Origin: DASRIA01 sp963768885
GTDB lineage: Bacteria > Actinomycetota > Thermoleophilia > Solirubrobacterales > JBBDJG01
Direction: 5' to 3'
DNA: 64,000 nucleotides
Assembly (NCBI GenBank): GCA_963768885.1
Contig: CAVYJN010000006.1
Span: forward strand, 558,001-622,000
Positions 10,085 to 18,998 of the stretch are shown one piece after another. A program made the position numbers and the translations under genes. Positions within the stretch are counted from its first letter, which is position 1. Every line of letters starts with the position of its first letter. The notes under the pieces are model-generated. The model worked only from the letters and a program-made list of their open reading frames with translations, had not been told where the DNA came from and did no database searches.

Positions 10085-10502
10085 TCCCCTACTTCGGCCC
10101 CCCGGCCTGCTCGGCCAGGCCCTGCGCCGCGAACCGCAGCGCGCTTCCATGCGACTTCAACAGCTTGCCATCCGTCGCGATCGAGTCTAACCGCGCGTTG
10201 TGCGGTGCGCCACCCCTTCTACAAGCGGCGCACTCCGGCTGCCAACACCGTTCGGTCGACTCGCGCTCGAGCATCGCGCGAACACTTATCCGCGAAAGAT
10301 GAGTTGGGCGTGAAAAAGAAACGCTTGACTTTCATATTGCCTGCTGATTAGTGTCGCGGCGAAGACGCAGGGCCCGGGTCAGGGAGGCCCGGGGGGGCTT
10401 ACAGGGAGGGCAGGGCATGGGCATGTGTTTGATGCTGAGGCTTCGCGCCTTGGCCGTGCGCTGCGCATCCCGGAGCACGGATCTGCTCGAAGGGAGGGGG
10501 CA
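10085..10502. other. Divergent intergenic region between the export operon and the Vgb-like gene
   Basis: 418 bases with no convincing gene. It holds a plus-strand promoter (10325-10354) for the Vgb-like gene and, on the minus strand, a possible -10 TAGACT (10189-10184) for the adaptor operon without a good -35. The leader before 10503 is G-rich with repeated CCCGGG. Short frames here have neither an SD sequence nor protein-like composition. Confidence 0.6.
10325..10354 (+). promoter_or_regulatory. Putative promoter of the Vgb-like gene
   Basis: TTGACT at 10325-10330, 18-base spacer, TAGTGT at 10349-10354. Same -35 hexamer and spacer length as the promoter before the second RND module at 21107. 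The implied leader is about 140 bases. Confidence 0.55.
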
Positions 10503-11768
10503 TTGAAAAGGTCGCTCGTCCGATTCTCGATCGGATGCTCGATCTGCGTTGTCCTGCTGCTCGCTTCTGCGTCGACCGCGCTGGCGATCGACGAGTTCCT
10601 CCGCGACCCGGTGGCCCGTCCGGAGCACTGCACCGGCCGGCCCGGACGGCGGCGCATCTGGTTCACGGAGGAGAACGGGAACAAGATCGGCCGGATGACG
10701 ACCGGCGGGCGCGGTCACCACCGAGATTCCCGATTCCCGACCGCCGGCGAGCGCCCGTCGAGATCACCGTCGGGCCCGGACGGCAAGCTCTGGTTCACGG
10801 AGTTCAGACGGGAACAAGATCGGGCGCGTCGACAGCGCCAACGACCATCTCCGAGTTTCCCGCTCTCGGGCAGACCCCGACGGGATCGTCGCCGGCCCTG
10901 ACGGGAACCTGTGGTTCACGCGAGTCCGGCTCCAACCAGGTCGGCCGCACCGGTCACGCACTGCGGCGGCGGCAGTCACTCACCTCCTACGCCCTGTCGG
11001 CGAAGCGAGCCCGGCGACATCACGGTCTGGGCCCGACGGCAGGCTCTGGTTCACCGAGGGCGCTGGGCAACAGCGATCGGCGCGATCACGACCACGGGCA
11101 GCTCCATCGACTTCAGCCGATCCCCACTGCCCAAGGCGAGCGATCCGTCGGGGATCACCGCGACGGCCGGCGCGCTGTGGTTCACCGAGTTCGCGGGCAA
11201 TCGAGATCGGCCGCATCAGCACGAGCGGGCAGATCACGGAGTTCCCGGCCGACGGGACCGGAGCCCTCGGGCATCGCGACCGGCTCGGACGGAGCGCTCT
11301 GGTTCACGGAGACGACGCCGCAACACGATCGGGCGAATGACGCGACGACCGGCACGCTCACGAACGAGTTCCACGTGCCGACCTGGAAGCCAGCCCGGCG
11401 CGATCACCGCCGGGCCCGGACGGCGCACTGTGGTTCACCGAGTCGCTCGCCAACAAGATCGGCCGCATCGCGGTCGCCCCGCCGTTCGTCCCGTCGTCTT
11501 CTCCGCCGCCCGCGGCGCCGCCCGTCAGCACGAAGAAGAAGTGCAAGGTGCCCAAGCTCAAGAACCTCACGGTCAAGAAGGCGCGCAGCAAGCTGAAGAA
11601 GGCCGGCTGCAAGTACAAGATTCGGGGCAAGGGCAGGGTCCGCTCGACGACGCCCAAGGCCGGCAGGACCACGACCAAGACGGTCACGGTCAAGTGCAAG
11701 GCGAAGCGCAAGAAGGCCAAGCGCAGCTCGCATCTCGCGGCGCTCGCCAGCGTCCAGGCGGCGTCTGA
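10503..11768 (+). pseudogene. Secreted Vgb-like seven-bladed propeller with PASTA domain, multiply frameshifted
   Basis: TTG start at 10503 after GGAGGGGGCA, with a signal peptide (IGCSICVVLLLASASTALA). Seven repeats of the kind PDGKLWFTE...NKIGR follow; TGGTTCAC marks them at 10659, 10791, 10912, 11047, 11178, 11300 and 11431, matching the seven blades of virginiamycin B lyase-like propellers. Nearly every blade contains a single extra base. A Pro-rich linker then leads to a basic PASTA-like domain (CKVPKLKNLTVKKARSKLKK, then STTPKAG). No single frame runs through. The end is uncertain: 11768 in one frame, while the PASTA frame itself runs to 12027. Lyase activity should not be assumed: NHL/Vgb propellers are common surface proteins here. 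Confidence 0.7.
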
Positions 11769-11876
11769 CGCCGCGACCCACGCCGGCTACGACCTTGCCG
11801 ACCACCCGCACCTGAGCGCCGTCGGCGTGAGGCACTCGGCCCGGAACCCGCGGCGCACGAACCGCCGGCTGCGGGT

Positions 11877-11910
11877 GCCCGGCGGGAATCGAACCCACTC
11901 CGGCCTCGCC
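11877..11910 (-). other. tRNA T-arm-like fragment (degenerate or chance)
   Basis: The minus strand reads GTGGG-TTCGATT-CCCGC, a paired T-stem with a canonical T-loop, followed by CGGGCAC as an acceptor-like 3' strand. An AGCTCAACTGG element resembling a D-arm lies about 50 bases upstream. I could not fold a full cloverleaf: the acceptor 5' strand and a proper anticodon loop are missing. It may be a tRNA remnant or a damaged tRNA sequence. Confidence 0.25.
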
Positions 11911-12023
11911 CGCGACGGCACACGTGCGGCCGCGGTCACTCCAGTTGAGCTCGACGTAAATCGACGCAGGACAAAGCGCGCGCTGATGCGGCGCTTGATC
12001 TCGGTAAGGGGAGGTCTCCAAGC

Positions 12024-15000
12024 ATGATTCGTTCAGTTGTTGAAGCGAGCCTGCGGTTCCGGCTCTTGGTCGTTGGCATCGCCGCAGGTTTGATCGTCCT
12101 TGGCGTCGTCCAACTGCGCAATGCGCCCGTCGACGTCCTTCCCGAGTTCACCCCGCCGTACGTCGAGGTCCAGACCGAGGCCCTCGGGCTCTCCGCAGAA
12201 GAAGTCGAGCAACTCGTCACCGTTCCGACGGAGGCCGACCTCCTCAACGGGACGAAGGGCGTCAGCGTGCTGCGCTCCCAGTCGGTCGACGGGCTGTCAT
12301 CGATCACGCTCCTGTTCGAGCCCGGCACCGACCTCCAGGACGCACGTCAGCTGGTTCAGGAGCAGCTCACGCAGGCGCATGCGAACCCGAACGTCTCGCA
12401 GCCGCCGCAGATGCTTCAGCCCCTCTCCTCTGAGAGCCGGGTCATGATGATCGGGCTCTCTCCGACCAAGCTGTCCCCGATCGAGACCTCCGTGCTCGCA
12501 CGCTGGGTCATGAGACCGCGTCTCTTGGGCGTCTCCGGCGTGGCGAACGTGTCCATGTTCGGCCTGCGGGACCGCCAGCTCCAGGTGCTGGTCGACCCGC
12601 AGCGGCTGCGGAACAAGGACGTGACCTTGAGCCAGGTGGTACGGACCGCGGGGAATGCGCAGATCGTTTCGCCGCTGAGCTTCCTGGAGGCCTCGACGCC
12701 CGGCACCGGAGGGTTCTTCGAGACTCCGAACCAGAGGCTTCACATCCGGCACATCCTGCCCACCCTGAGTCCGGACAAGCTGGCCAAGGTGCCGATCGAG
12801 GGAAGCCGTGCCCGCGACCGGCTGCGGCTGGGTGACGTCAGCCGCGTGGTCGAGGACCACCCGCCGCTGATCGGTGACGCTGTCGTGAATGGCCGCACGG
12901 GCCTGCTGCTCGTCGTCGAAAAGGTCCCGGGTGCCAACACGCTCGATGTGACCCACGGCGTCGAGGGAGCGCTCGACGACCTCAGGCCCGGCCTTTCCGG
13001 CGTGCAGGTGGACTCGTCCGTCTTCCGGCCGGCCGACTACATCAACGAGGCGATCGACAATGTCACCCTGGCGGTGATCCTCGGTTGCCTCCTCCTGGCC
13101 CTGGTTCTTTTCGCCTTCCTGTTCGAATGGCGCACCGCACTGGTGTGCTTCGTCGTGTTCGCCGTGTCGATAATGGCGGCGGCGCTCGTGCTGCTGGTGA
13201 CGGAGTCCACGTTCAACGGGCTCGTCTTCGCGGGGCTGGCGGTGGCGGTCGGAGTGATCATCGACGACGCCGTCACAGGGGTGCAGAACGTTCGTCGGCG
13301 CTTGGCCGAGGCCGGCGCGGGCGATCGGCGCGCATCCAGTTCGAGCACCGTGGTCGCGGCCGTGGCCGAGATGCGGAGCCCGCTCGGATATGCGACGCTG
13401 ATCCTGCTGCTTGCGGTGCTGCCGGTCTTCTTCATCGACGGCTTGAGCAGCTCGTTCTTCGATCCCCTGGCACGCTCGTACGCGCTTGCAATTGTGGCGT
13501 CGATGGTGGTGGCGGTGACCCTTGCCCCGGCGCTCGGCTCGCTGCTGCTGTCCGGGCAGCGGGTGCCGCGCGAGTCGCCGGCGCTGCGGGCGCTTGCCCG
13601 TCGCTACGGCGCGGCGCTCGCGCGAGTCGTGCGCAAGCCGCGCTGGGTGTTGGCAGCCGCGGCCGCCGCCCTGCTGGTCGGGCTCGCGGTGATACCGGCG
13701 CTCGACGGGCCGGTGATTCCAGCGTTCAAGGACAGGAACCTCATCGTCCACCTGGATGGCCCGCCCGGCACCTCTCGCATCGAGATGAGCCGGATCATGG
13801 CCAGGGCCAGCCGGGACCTGCGATCCCTTCCGGGGGTCAGCAACGTGGCAGGCCACGCCGGACGTGCCGTGACAGGCGATCAGGTGGTCGATGTCAACTC
13901 CAGCGAGCTTTGGGTCAAGGTCGCATCCGGTGCCGATTACGACGCGACGAAGGCATCGATCGAGAACGCGCTGAAGGACTACCCAGGGCTCACTCGCTCC
14001 CTGCTGACCTACGAGAAGCAGAGGATCCGGGACGTTGGCGCGTTGGACGACAGGCAGCCCGCGGAGGCTGCAAGCAGTAGCTCCGACCTCGACGTGCTGA
14101 CGGGGACCGACCGGCGGCCGCTCGTCGTGCGCCTCTACGGCGAGAACCTGACGACCATGAAGCGGCAGGCGACGCGGATGAGCCGGCTGCTCTCGCAGGT
14201 CGACGGCGTCGTCGACCCGCGGGTGGAGTCGGTGCCCAGCCAGCCGACGGTGGCTGTCCGGGTGAATCTCGACAGTGGCCTGCGCTACGGGGTCAAGCCG
14301 GGCGACGTGCGCCGCAAGGTGGCCACGTTGCTGTCAGGCATTTCGGTCGGAAGCGTCTTCCAGGAGGAGAAGGTGTTCGACGTCGTGGTGCGCGCGATAC
14401 CCGATGTGCGCCGCAGCCTGACCGACATTCGGCAGCTTCTGATCGACGTTCCCGGTGGCGGCCACGTGCGCCTCGGGAATGTGGCCGACGTGCGCGTGCG
14501 GTCGACTCCCGGCGTGATCCAGCGTGAAGCCAGCCAGCGGCGCATCGACGTGAGCGCAAACGTGAGCGGGCGGAGCGTCGGGGACGTGAGGAGCGACGTC
14601 ACGAACCGCATCAGGGATCTCCGGTTCCCGCTCGAGTACCACGCGGAGGTGATCGGCGCCGCGAGCGGCGACCGGGCGACCGTCTCCCGCCTGGTCGGCT
14701 TCGGGCTCGTCGCGCTGGTCGGGATCTTCCTGCTCCTGCAGGCGGCCTTCCGAAGCTGGCGACTGGCCGGGCTTGCACTCGTGACCCTGCCGCTTGCGCT
14801 CGTGGGCGGCCTGCTGGCGAGCCTCGTCGACGGCACCACGTTCTCGCTCGGTGCGCTGGCGGGTCTTCTGGCGGTGTTCGCGATCGCCGCGCGCAACGTG
14901 ATTACGCTGATGAATCACTATCAGCGTCTCGAGCAGCTCGACGGCAAGAGCCTCGACCCCGACCTCGTCGTCCAGGGGTCCGGCGAGCGGTTCACGCCGA

Positions 15001-15368
15001 TCCTGACGACGGCGTTCGGAACCGGCTTTGCCGTCGTCCCGTTCCTGCTGCTCGGCAATCGTGCGGGCCTCGAGATCGTGCACCCGATGGCCGTGACGAT
15101 CCTGGGCGGTCTGGTCACGTCGACGTTGCTGAGCCTGTTCGTCGTGCCCGCGCTCTACCTGCGGGTCGCGAGCGGGTCTCGGCGCGCGATCACGCCGGAG
15201 GACGAGCTGATGCACCGGTGGGCCGGGGTCACGCCGGAGGCCGCGGCCGCGCCCGCGGGCGCGAACGGCGACCCGCTCCCGGCCGAGCCGCAGGGGGACG
15301 GAGCCCCACCGGGCAGCCCGACTCACAGCGGCGCAGATTCGGGCATTCAAACAAGAGGGGAAGAGTGA
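12024..15368 (+). CDS. RND efflux permease A1, heavy-metal-efflux (CzcA/CusA)-like
   Basis: 1114 residues, intact. ATG after AAGGGGAGG. It has the classic RND plan: TM1 (LLVVGIAAGLIVLGVVQLRN), porter domain opening with DVLPEFTPPYVEVQTEALGL, six-TM block, second porter domain, six-TM block. TM4 carries the paired acidic residues of the proton relay (VGVIIDDAVTGVQNVRRRL), and TM10 has AIAARNVITLMNHYQRLE. The N-terminal porter sequence is closer to HME pumps than to AcrB. After the last TM there is a tail of about 65 residues with EDELMHRWAGV and NGDPLPA that recurs in A2. The lipoprotein P1 follows one base later and pump B1 thirteen bases after that. The substrate is unknown; family members export metals or drugs. 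Confidence 0.93.
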   Translation: MIRSVVEASLRFRLLVVGIAAGLIVLGVVQLRNAPVDVLPEFTPPYVEVQTEALGLSAEEVEQLVTVPTEADLLNGTKGVSVLRSQSVDGLSSITLLFEPGTDLQDARQLVQEQLTQAHANPNVSQPPQMLQPLSSESRVMMIGLSPTKLSPIETSVLARWVMRPRLLGVSGVANVSMFGLRDRQLQVLVDPQRLRNKDVTLSQVVRTAGNAQIVSPLSFLEASTPGTGGFFETPNQRLHIRHILPTLSPDKLAKVPIEGSRARDRLRLGDVSRVVEDHPPLIGDAVVNGRTGLLLVVEKVPGANTLDVTHGVEGALDDLRPGLSGVQVDSSVFRPADYINEAIDNVTLAVILGCLLLALVLFAFLFEWRTALVCFVVFAVSIMAAALVLLVTESTFNGLVFAGLAVAVGVIIDDAVTGVQNVRRRLAEAGAGDRRASSSSTVVAAVAEMRSPLGYATLILLLAVLPVFFIDGLSSSFFDPLARSYALAIVASMVVAVTLAPALGSLLLSGQRVPRESPALRALARRYGAALARVVRKPRWVLAAAAAALLVGLAVIPALDGPVIPAFKDRNLIVHLDGPPGTSRIEMSRIMARASRDLRSLPGVSNVAGHAGRAVTGDQVVDVNSSELWVKVASGADYDATKASIENALKDYPGLTRSLLTYEKQRIRDVGALDDRQPAEAASSSSDLDVLTGTDRRPLVVRLYGENLTTMKRQATRMSRLLSQVDGVVDPRVESVPSQPTVAVRVNLDSGLRYGVKPGDVRRKVATLLSGISVGSVFQEEKVFDVVVRAIPDVRRSLTDIRQLLIDVPGGGHVRLGNVADVRVRSTPGVIQREASQRRIDVSANVSGRSVGDVRSDVTNRIRDLRFPLEYHAEVIGAASGDRATVSRLVGFGLVALVGIFLLLQAAFRSWRLAGLALVTLPLALVGGLLASLVDGTTFSLGALAGLLAVFAIAARNVITLMNHYQRLEQLDGKSLDPDLVVQGSGERFTPILTTAFGTGFAVVPFLLLGNRAGLEIVHPMAVTILGGLVTSTLLSLFVVPALYLRVASGSRRAITPEDELMHRWAGVTPEAAAAPAGANGDPLPAEPQGDGAPPGSPTHSGADSGIQTRGEE

Positions 15369-15369
15369 G

Positions 15370-15825
15370 ATGACTATCAACTGGGACATCAGGCGGCTGC
15401 TCAATCTGGTCGTAGTCGGCCTCGTCGTGGTCACCGCCGGCCTGTTGCTGTCCGCGTGCGAGACGCCCGCCGAAGAGGAAGGCGGGGAGGAAGCCGCCAC
15501 GGTCGAGCCGATCAAGGGGACGGACGTCAACCGCGTGACGTTGACCAAAGAGGCAGCGGAGCAGCTGGGCATCGAGACCGGCTCGATCCGACGCGTCGGC
15601 GGGCGGCAAGTGGTTCCCGACGCGGCCGTGGTCTACGACCCGGAGGGCAAGACCTTCACGTACTCGAGTCCAAAGCCTCTGACATTCGTTCGGCGTGACA
15701 TCACCGTGGATCACATAGCCGGGACGAAGGCGGTCCTGAAGAACGGCCCGCCGGCCGGCACGGCTGTCGTGACCGTCGGCTCGGCGGAGCTGTCCGGGCT
15801 CGAGAACGAGTACGAGCCGGAGTAG
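15370..15825 (+). CDS. Mini-adaptor lipoprotein P1 (truncated membrane-fusion protein)
   Basis: 151 residues; the ATG is one base after the A1 stop, with GGGGAAGAG before it. Hydrophobic N-terminus with lipobox-like LLSACETP, an acidic linker, then about 100 residues that look like the barrel and membrane-proximal parts of CusB/HlyD adaptors: VVPDAAVVYDPEGKTFTYSS, KPLTFVRRDITVDHIAGTKA and GTAVVTVGSAELSG. There is no lipoyl domain and no alpha-helical hairpin, the parts that normally reach a TolC channel. Between A1 and B1 it is probably an extracytoplasmic subunit of the pump complex. Paralogue at 24562-25021. Confidence 0.82.
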   Translation: MTINWDIRRLLNLVVVGLVVVTAGLLLSACETPAEEEGGEEAATVEPIKGTDVNRVTLTKEAAEQLGIETGSIRRVGGRQVVPDAAVVYDPEGKTFTYSSPKPLTFVRRDITVDHIAGTKAVLKNGPPAGTAVVTVGSAELSGLENEYEPE

Positions 15826-15838
15826 GGCGGCGCTGATC

Positions 15839-18800
15839 ATGCGTTGGATCATCCGATCAAGCCTGAGGTTCCGCTTTCTCGTCATCGCCGCGGCAACGGC
15901 GCTGATGATCGTCGGCGCCGGTCAACTCCAGAACGCGCGCACGGAGGCGTTCCCGGAGTTCGCGCCGCCGCGCGTCGAAGTGCAGACGATCACGACTGGG
16001 CTGTCCGCCGAGGAGACCGAGGAGTTCGTGACGGCCCCGCTGGAGCAGACGCTCAACGGCGTGCCCCACCTCGACCTGATCCGGTCAACGACGGTTCCCC
16101 AGCTTTCCTCGATCGAGATGCTCTTCACCAAGGGGACCGATCTCCTGCGGGCGCGGGAGGCCGTGCAGGAGCGCCTCGCGGGGGTGACCCCGACGTTGCC
16201 GACCTGGGCGGCGCCGCCCGTCATCAGGCCGCCCGTCTCGGCGGTCGCCCGGGTGATGCAGATCGGCGTGACCTCGAACCAGATGTCCCTGCAGCAGCTC
16301 TCGACGATCGCCTACTGGAAGATCAGGGCACGGCTGCTGCGAGTGCCCGGCGTGGTGAACGTGGCGATCTGGGGCGAGCGCCTCCAGCAGGAGCACGTGA
16401 ACGTCGACCTGCCACGCATGAAGGCCCAGAACGTGTCCCTCGACGAGGTCATGACCGCGACCGCGGACTCCCTGGACGCGGGGTTGCTGCGCTACAACGA
16501 CTTCGGGAACGTGATCGGCACCGGCGGCTGGGTCGACACCCCGAATCAGAGGCTCGGGATCCGGCCGGTCCTGCCCTTCGTGCAGCCGCGTGACCTCGCC
16601 GAGCTTCCCGTCAACAGCAACAGCGGCAAGACGGTGCGCCTCGGCGATGTCGCGGACGTGGTGCACGGCCCGCAACCGCTGATCGGCGACGCGGTCGTGA
16701 ACAGCGGCCCCGGCCTGCTGCTCGTGCTCGAGAAGTCGCCGGAGGCAAACACTCTGAAGGTCACCAAGGGCATCGACAATGCGCTGGAGGATCTGAAGCC
16801 CGGCCTGACCGGAGTCGAGTTCGACGCCCACGTCTTCCGGCAGGCGAACTTCATCGAGCAGTCGATCGACAACCTCGAGCTGTCGCTGCTGCTCGGCTGC
16901 CTGCTCGTGGTGCTGGTGCTGATCGCCTTCCTGTTCGAGTGGCGCACCGCGCTGATCAGCATGGTGGCGATCCCGCTGTCGCTGATGGCGGCGTTGATGG
17001 TGCTCTACCTGCGCGGGGACACGATCAACACGATGATCCTGGCGGGGCTCGTGATCGCCGTCGGCGTGGTCGTGGACGACGCGATCATCGACGTCGAGAA
17101 CATATGGCGGCGCCTGCGCCAGCGTGGCGACGGGACCGGCAGGCTTGCCCCGCGCGTCATCCTCGAGGCATCGCTCGAGGTGCGGACTGCGATCTTCTAC
17201 GCCACGCTGATCAACGTCCTGGCCGTGGTGCCGGTCTTCTTCCTCGAGAGCGTGACCGGCTCGTTCTTCGAGCCGCTCGCCTTCTCCTATGCGCTGGCGA
17301 TATTGGTGTCGATGGCCGTCGCGCTGACGGTGACGCCGGCGCTGAGCCTGCTGCTGCTGTCGAAGACGCGGGAGCGTCGCGACGCGCCGCTCGTGCGAGG
17401 ACTGAAGCGCGGTTACCGGGCGCTCCTGGCGCCGATCGTTCGCAAGCCGTGGCCCGCCCTCGCGGCGGCGGCCCTGGTCGCGCTCTGCGGCCTCGCGGTC
17501 GTGCCGGGGTTCGGGCAGGACCTGTATCCGACGTTCAAGGAGCGCGACCTCTTCGCGGACTGGGCGACCCCGCCCGGCACGGCCGGCTCCGAAGAGAAGC
17601 GGATCGTGATCAAGGGCAGCAAGGACTTCCGTGCTGTTCCGGCCGTCCAGAGCTTCGGCGCCCACATCGGACAGGCTTTCCTTGCGGAAGAAGTGGTGGG
17701 CCCCAACTTCGGCGAGAGCTGGTTCAGCATCGACAAGAACGCCGATTACGACAAGGCGATCGGTCAGCTCGAAGATGTCGTGGACTCCTATCCCGGCGTC
17801 TTCAGGGAGCTGCTGACCTATCTCCGGGAGCGGATCGACGAGGTGCTGGCGGCGAGCACCGAGCCGATCGTCGTGCGCATCTTCGGGGATGACCTGAAGT
17901 CGCTGCGCCATCAGGCAAATCGGGTGAAGGCGGCACTGGAGGACGTACCGGGGCTGGACGAGCTGAACACCGAGCTCCAGAACGATGTTCCCCAGGTGGA
18001 GGTGAAGGAGAGGCTGGCCGCCGGCCGGCGCTATGGGCTCAAGCCGGGGGACGTGCGGCGGGCGACCTCGGTGCTCGTGTCGAGCGAAGAGGTGGGCGAC
18101 ATCTTCAGGGCGGGAAGGGCGTACGACGTGCATGTCTGGAGCACGCCCAAGGCACGCCGCAACCTGACCGACATCCGCAACCTCCCGATCGACACTCCGA
18201 GCGGCTCACGCGTGCGCCTGTCGGACGTGGCCGATGTGCGCATCAGGCCGACGATCAACATCATCAAGCACGAAAACACCGCGCGTCGCATCGACGTGAG
18301 CGCGGCCGTCTCCGACGACAGCAGCCTCAGCGAGGCGGTGGCGGGCGTCAGGGACCGGCTCAAGGACATCGAGTTCCCCACCGGGACCCACGCGGAGCTG
18401 AAGGGGGAGGCCGTGGAGTCGGAGAACGCTCAGGATCGCCTGCTGCTCTTCGGTCTCGTCGCAGCGGTCGGGATCTTCCTCCTCCTGCAGGCGGCGTTCG
18501 GCAGCCTGCGAGTGGCGACGGTGTTCTTCCTGACGTTGCCGATGGCGCTGGTGGGCGGAGTGCTGGCCGTGTACTTCATCAACGACAGCATCCTCTCGCT
18601 CGGCTCGTTCGTCGGGTTCCTGGCGGTGTTCGGCATCGCGGCTCGCAACGGCATCCTGATGATCAACCATTGCCAGCACCTCGAGCGAGACGAGGGCGTG
18701 CCCTTCGGCCCGGCGCTCGTCATGCGCGGCGCCGAGGAGCGGCTCTCGCCGATCATGATGACCGCGCTCGCGACCGCGCTGGCGATCGTGCCGCTGATCG

Positions 18801-18961
18801 TGGGCGGCAGCATCCCCGGCCACGAGATCGAGCACCCGATGGCGATCGTGATCATGGGCGGACTGATCACGTCGACGCTGGTCAACCTGTTCATCGTGCC
18901 GTCGCTCTACCTGCGGTTCGGCAAGAGCCGCCGCGAGCGGGCGGAGGTCGCCACGGGCTGA
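15839..18961 (+). CDS. RND efflux permease B1
   Basis: 1040 residues, intact, starting MRWIIRSSLRFRFL at an ATG thirteen bases after P1. HME-like porter start (EAFPEFAPPRVEVQTITTGL). TM4 shows AVGVVVDDAIIDVENIWRRL with the Asp pair; TM10 shows GIAARNGILMINHCQHLE. It ends soon after the last TM (YLRFGKSRRERAEVATG), without the long A-type tail. A1 and B1 are clearly different in sequence, and each has its own counterpart in the second module, so a mixed A/B trimer, as in MdtBC, is possible; that is inference. Confidence 0.93.
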   Translation: MRWIIRSSLRFRFLVIAAATALMIVGAGQLQNARTEAFPEFAPPRVEVQTITTGLSAEETEEFVTAPLEQTLNGVPHLDLIRSTTVPQLSSIEMLFTKGTDLLRAREAVQERLAGVTPTLPTWAAPPVIRPPVSAVARVMQIGVTSNQMSLQQLSTIAYWKIRARLLRVPGVVNVAIWGERLQQEHVNVDLPRMKAQNVSLDEVMTATADSLDAGLLRYNDFGNVIGTGGWVDTPNQRLGIRPVLPFVQPRDLAELPVNSNSGKTVRLGDVADVVHGPQPLIGDAVVNSGPGLLLVLEKSPEANTLKVTKGIDNALEDLKPGLTGVEFDAHVFRQANFIEQSIDNLELSLLLGCLLVVLVLIAFLFEWRTALISMVAIPLSLMAALMVLYLRGDTINTMILAGLVIAVGVVVDDAIIDVENIWRRLRQRGDGTGRLAPRVILEASLEVRTAIFYATLINVLAVVPVFFLESVTGSFFEPLAFSYALAILVSMAVALTVTPALSLLLLSKTRERRDAPLVRGLKRGYRALLAPIVRKPWPALAAAALVALCGLAVVPGFGQDLYPTFKERDLFADWATPPGTAGSEEKRIVIKGSKDFRAVPAVQSFGAHIGQAFLAEEVVGPNFGESWFSIDKNADYDKAIGQLEDVVDSYPGVFRELLTYLRERIDEVLAASTEPIVVRIFGDDLKSLRHQANRVKAALEDVPGLDELNTELQNDVPQVEVKERLAAGRRYGLKPGDVRRATSVLVSSEEVGDIFRAGRAYDVHVWSTPKARRNLTDIRNLPIDTPSGSRVRLSDVADVRIRPTINIIKHENTARRIDVSAAVSDDSSLSEAVAGVRDRLKDIEFPTGTHAELKGEAVESENAQDRLLLFGLVAAVGIFLLLQAAFGSLRVATVFFLTLPMALVGGVLAVYFINDSILSLGSFVGFLAVFGIAARNGILMINHCQHLERDEGVPFGPALVMRGAEERLSPIMMTALATALAIVPLIVGGSIPGHEIEHPMAIVIMGGLITSTLVNLFIVPSLYLRFGKSRRERAEVATG

Positions 18962-18969
18962 CCGCACGG

Positions 18970-18982
18970 CGGGGTCGCCCCG
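18970..18982. terminator. Short hairpin between convergent genes B1 and the sensor kinase
   Basis: CGGGG-TCG-CCCCG, a perfect five-base-pair stem in the 37-base gap between two convergent stops. No clear T-tract; it may stop transcription both ways. Confidence 0.4.
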
Positions 18983-18998
18983 GCTTGGCTGATCCCTC

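Noticed and set aside
11404..12021. Minus-strand 205-residue ORF before pump A1
   Set aside because: It reads antisense through the PASTA domain and the tRNA-like fragment and has no SD or domain.
12297..18133. Long minus-strand ORFs opposite the RND genes
   Set aside because: High-GC shadow frames. Their composition is His/Arg/Gln-rich with no domains, while the plus frames are intact RND pumps.
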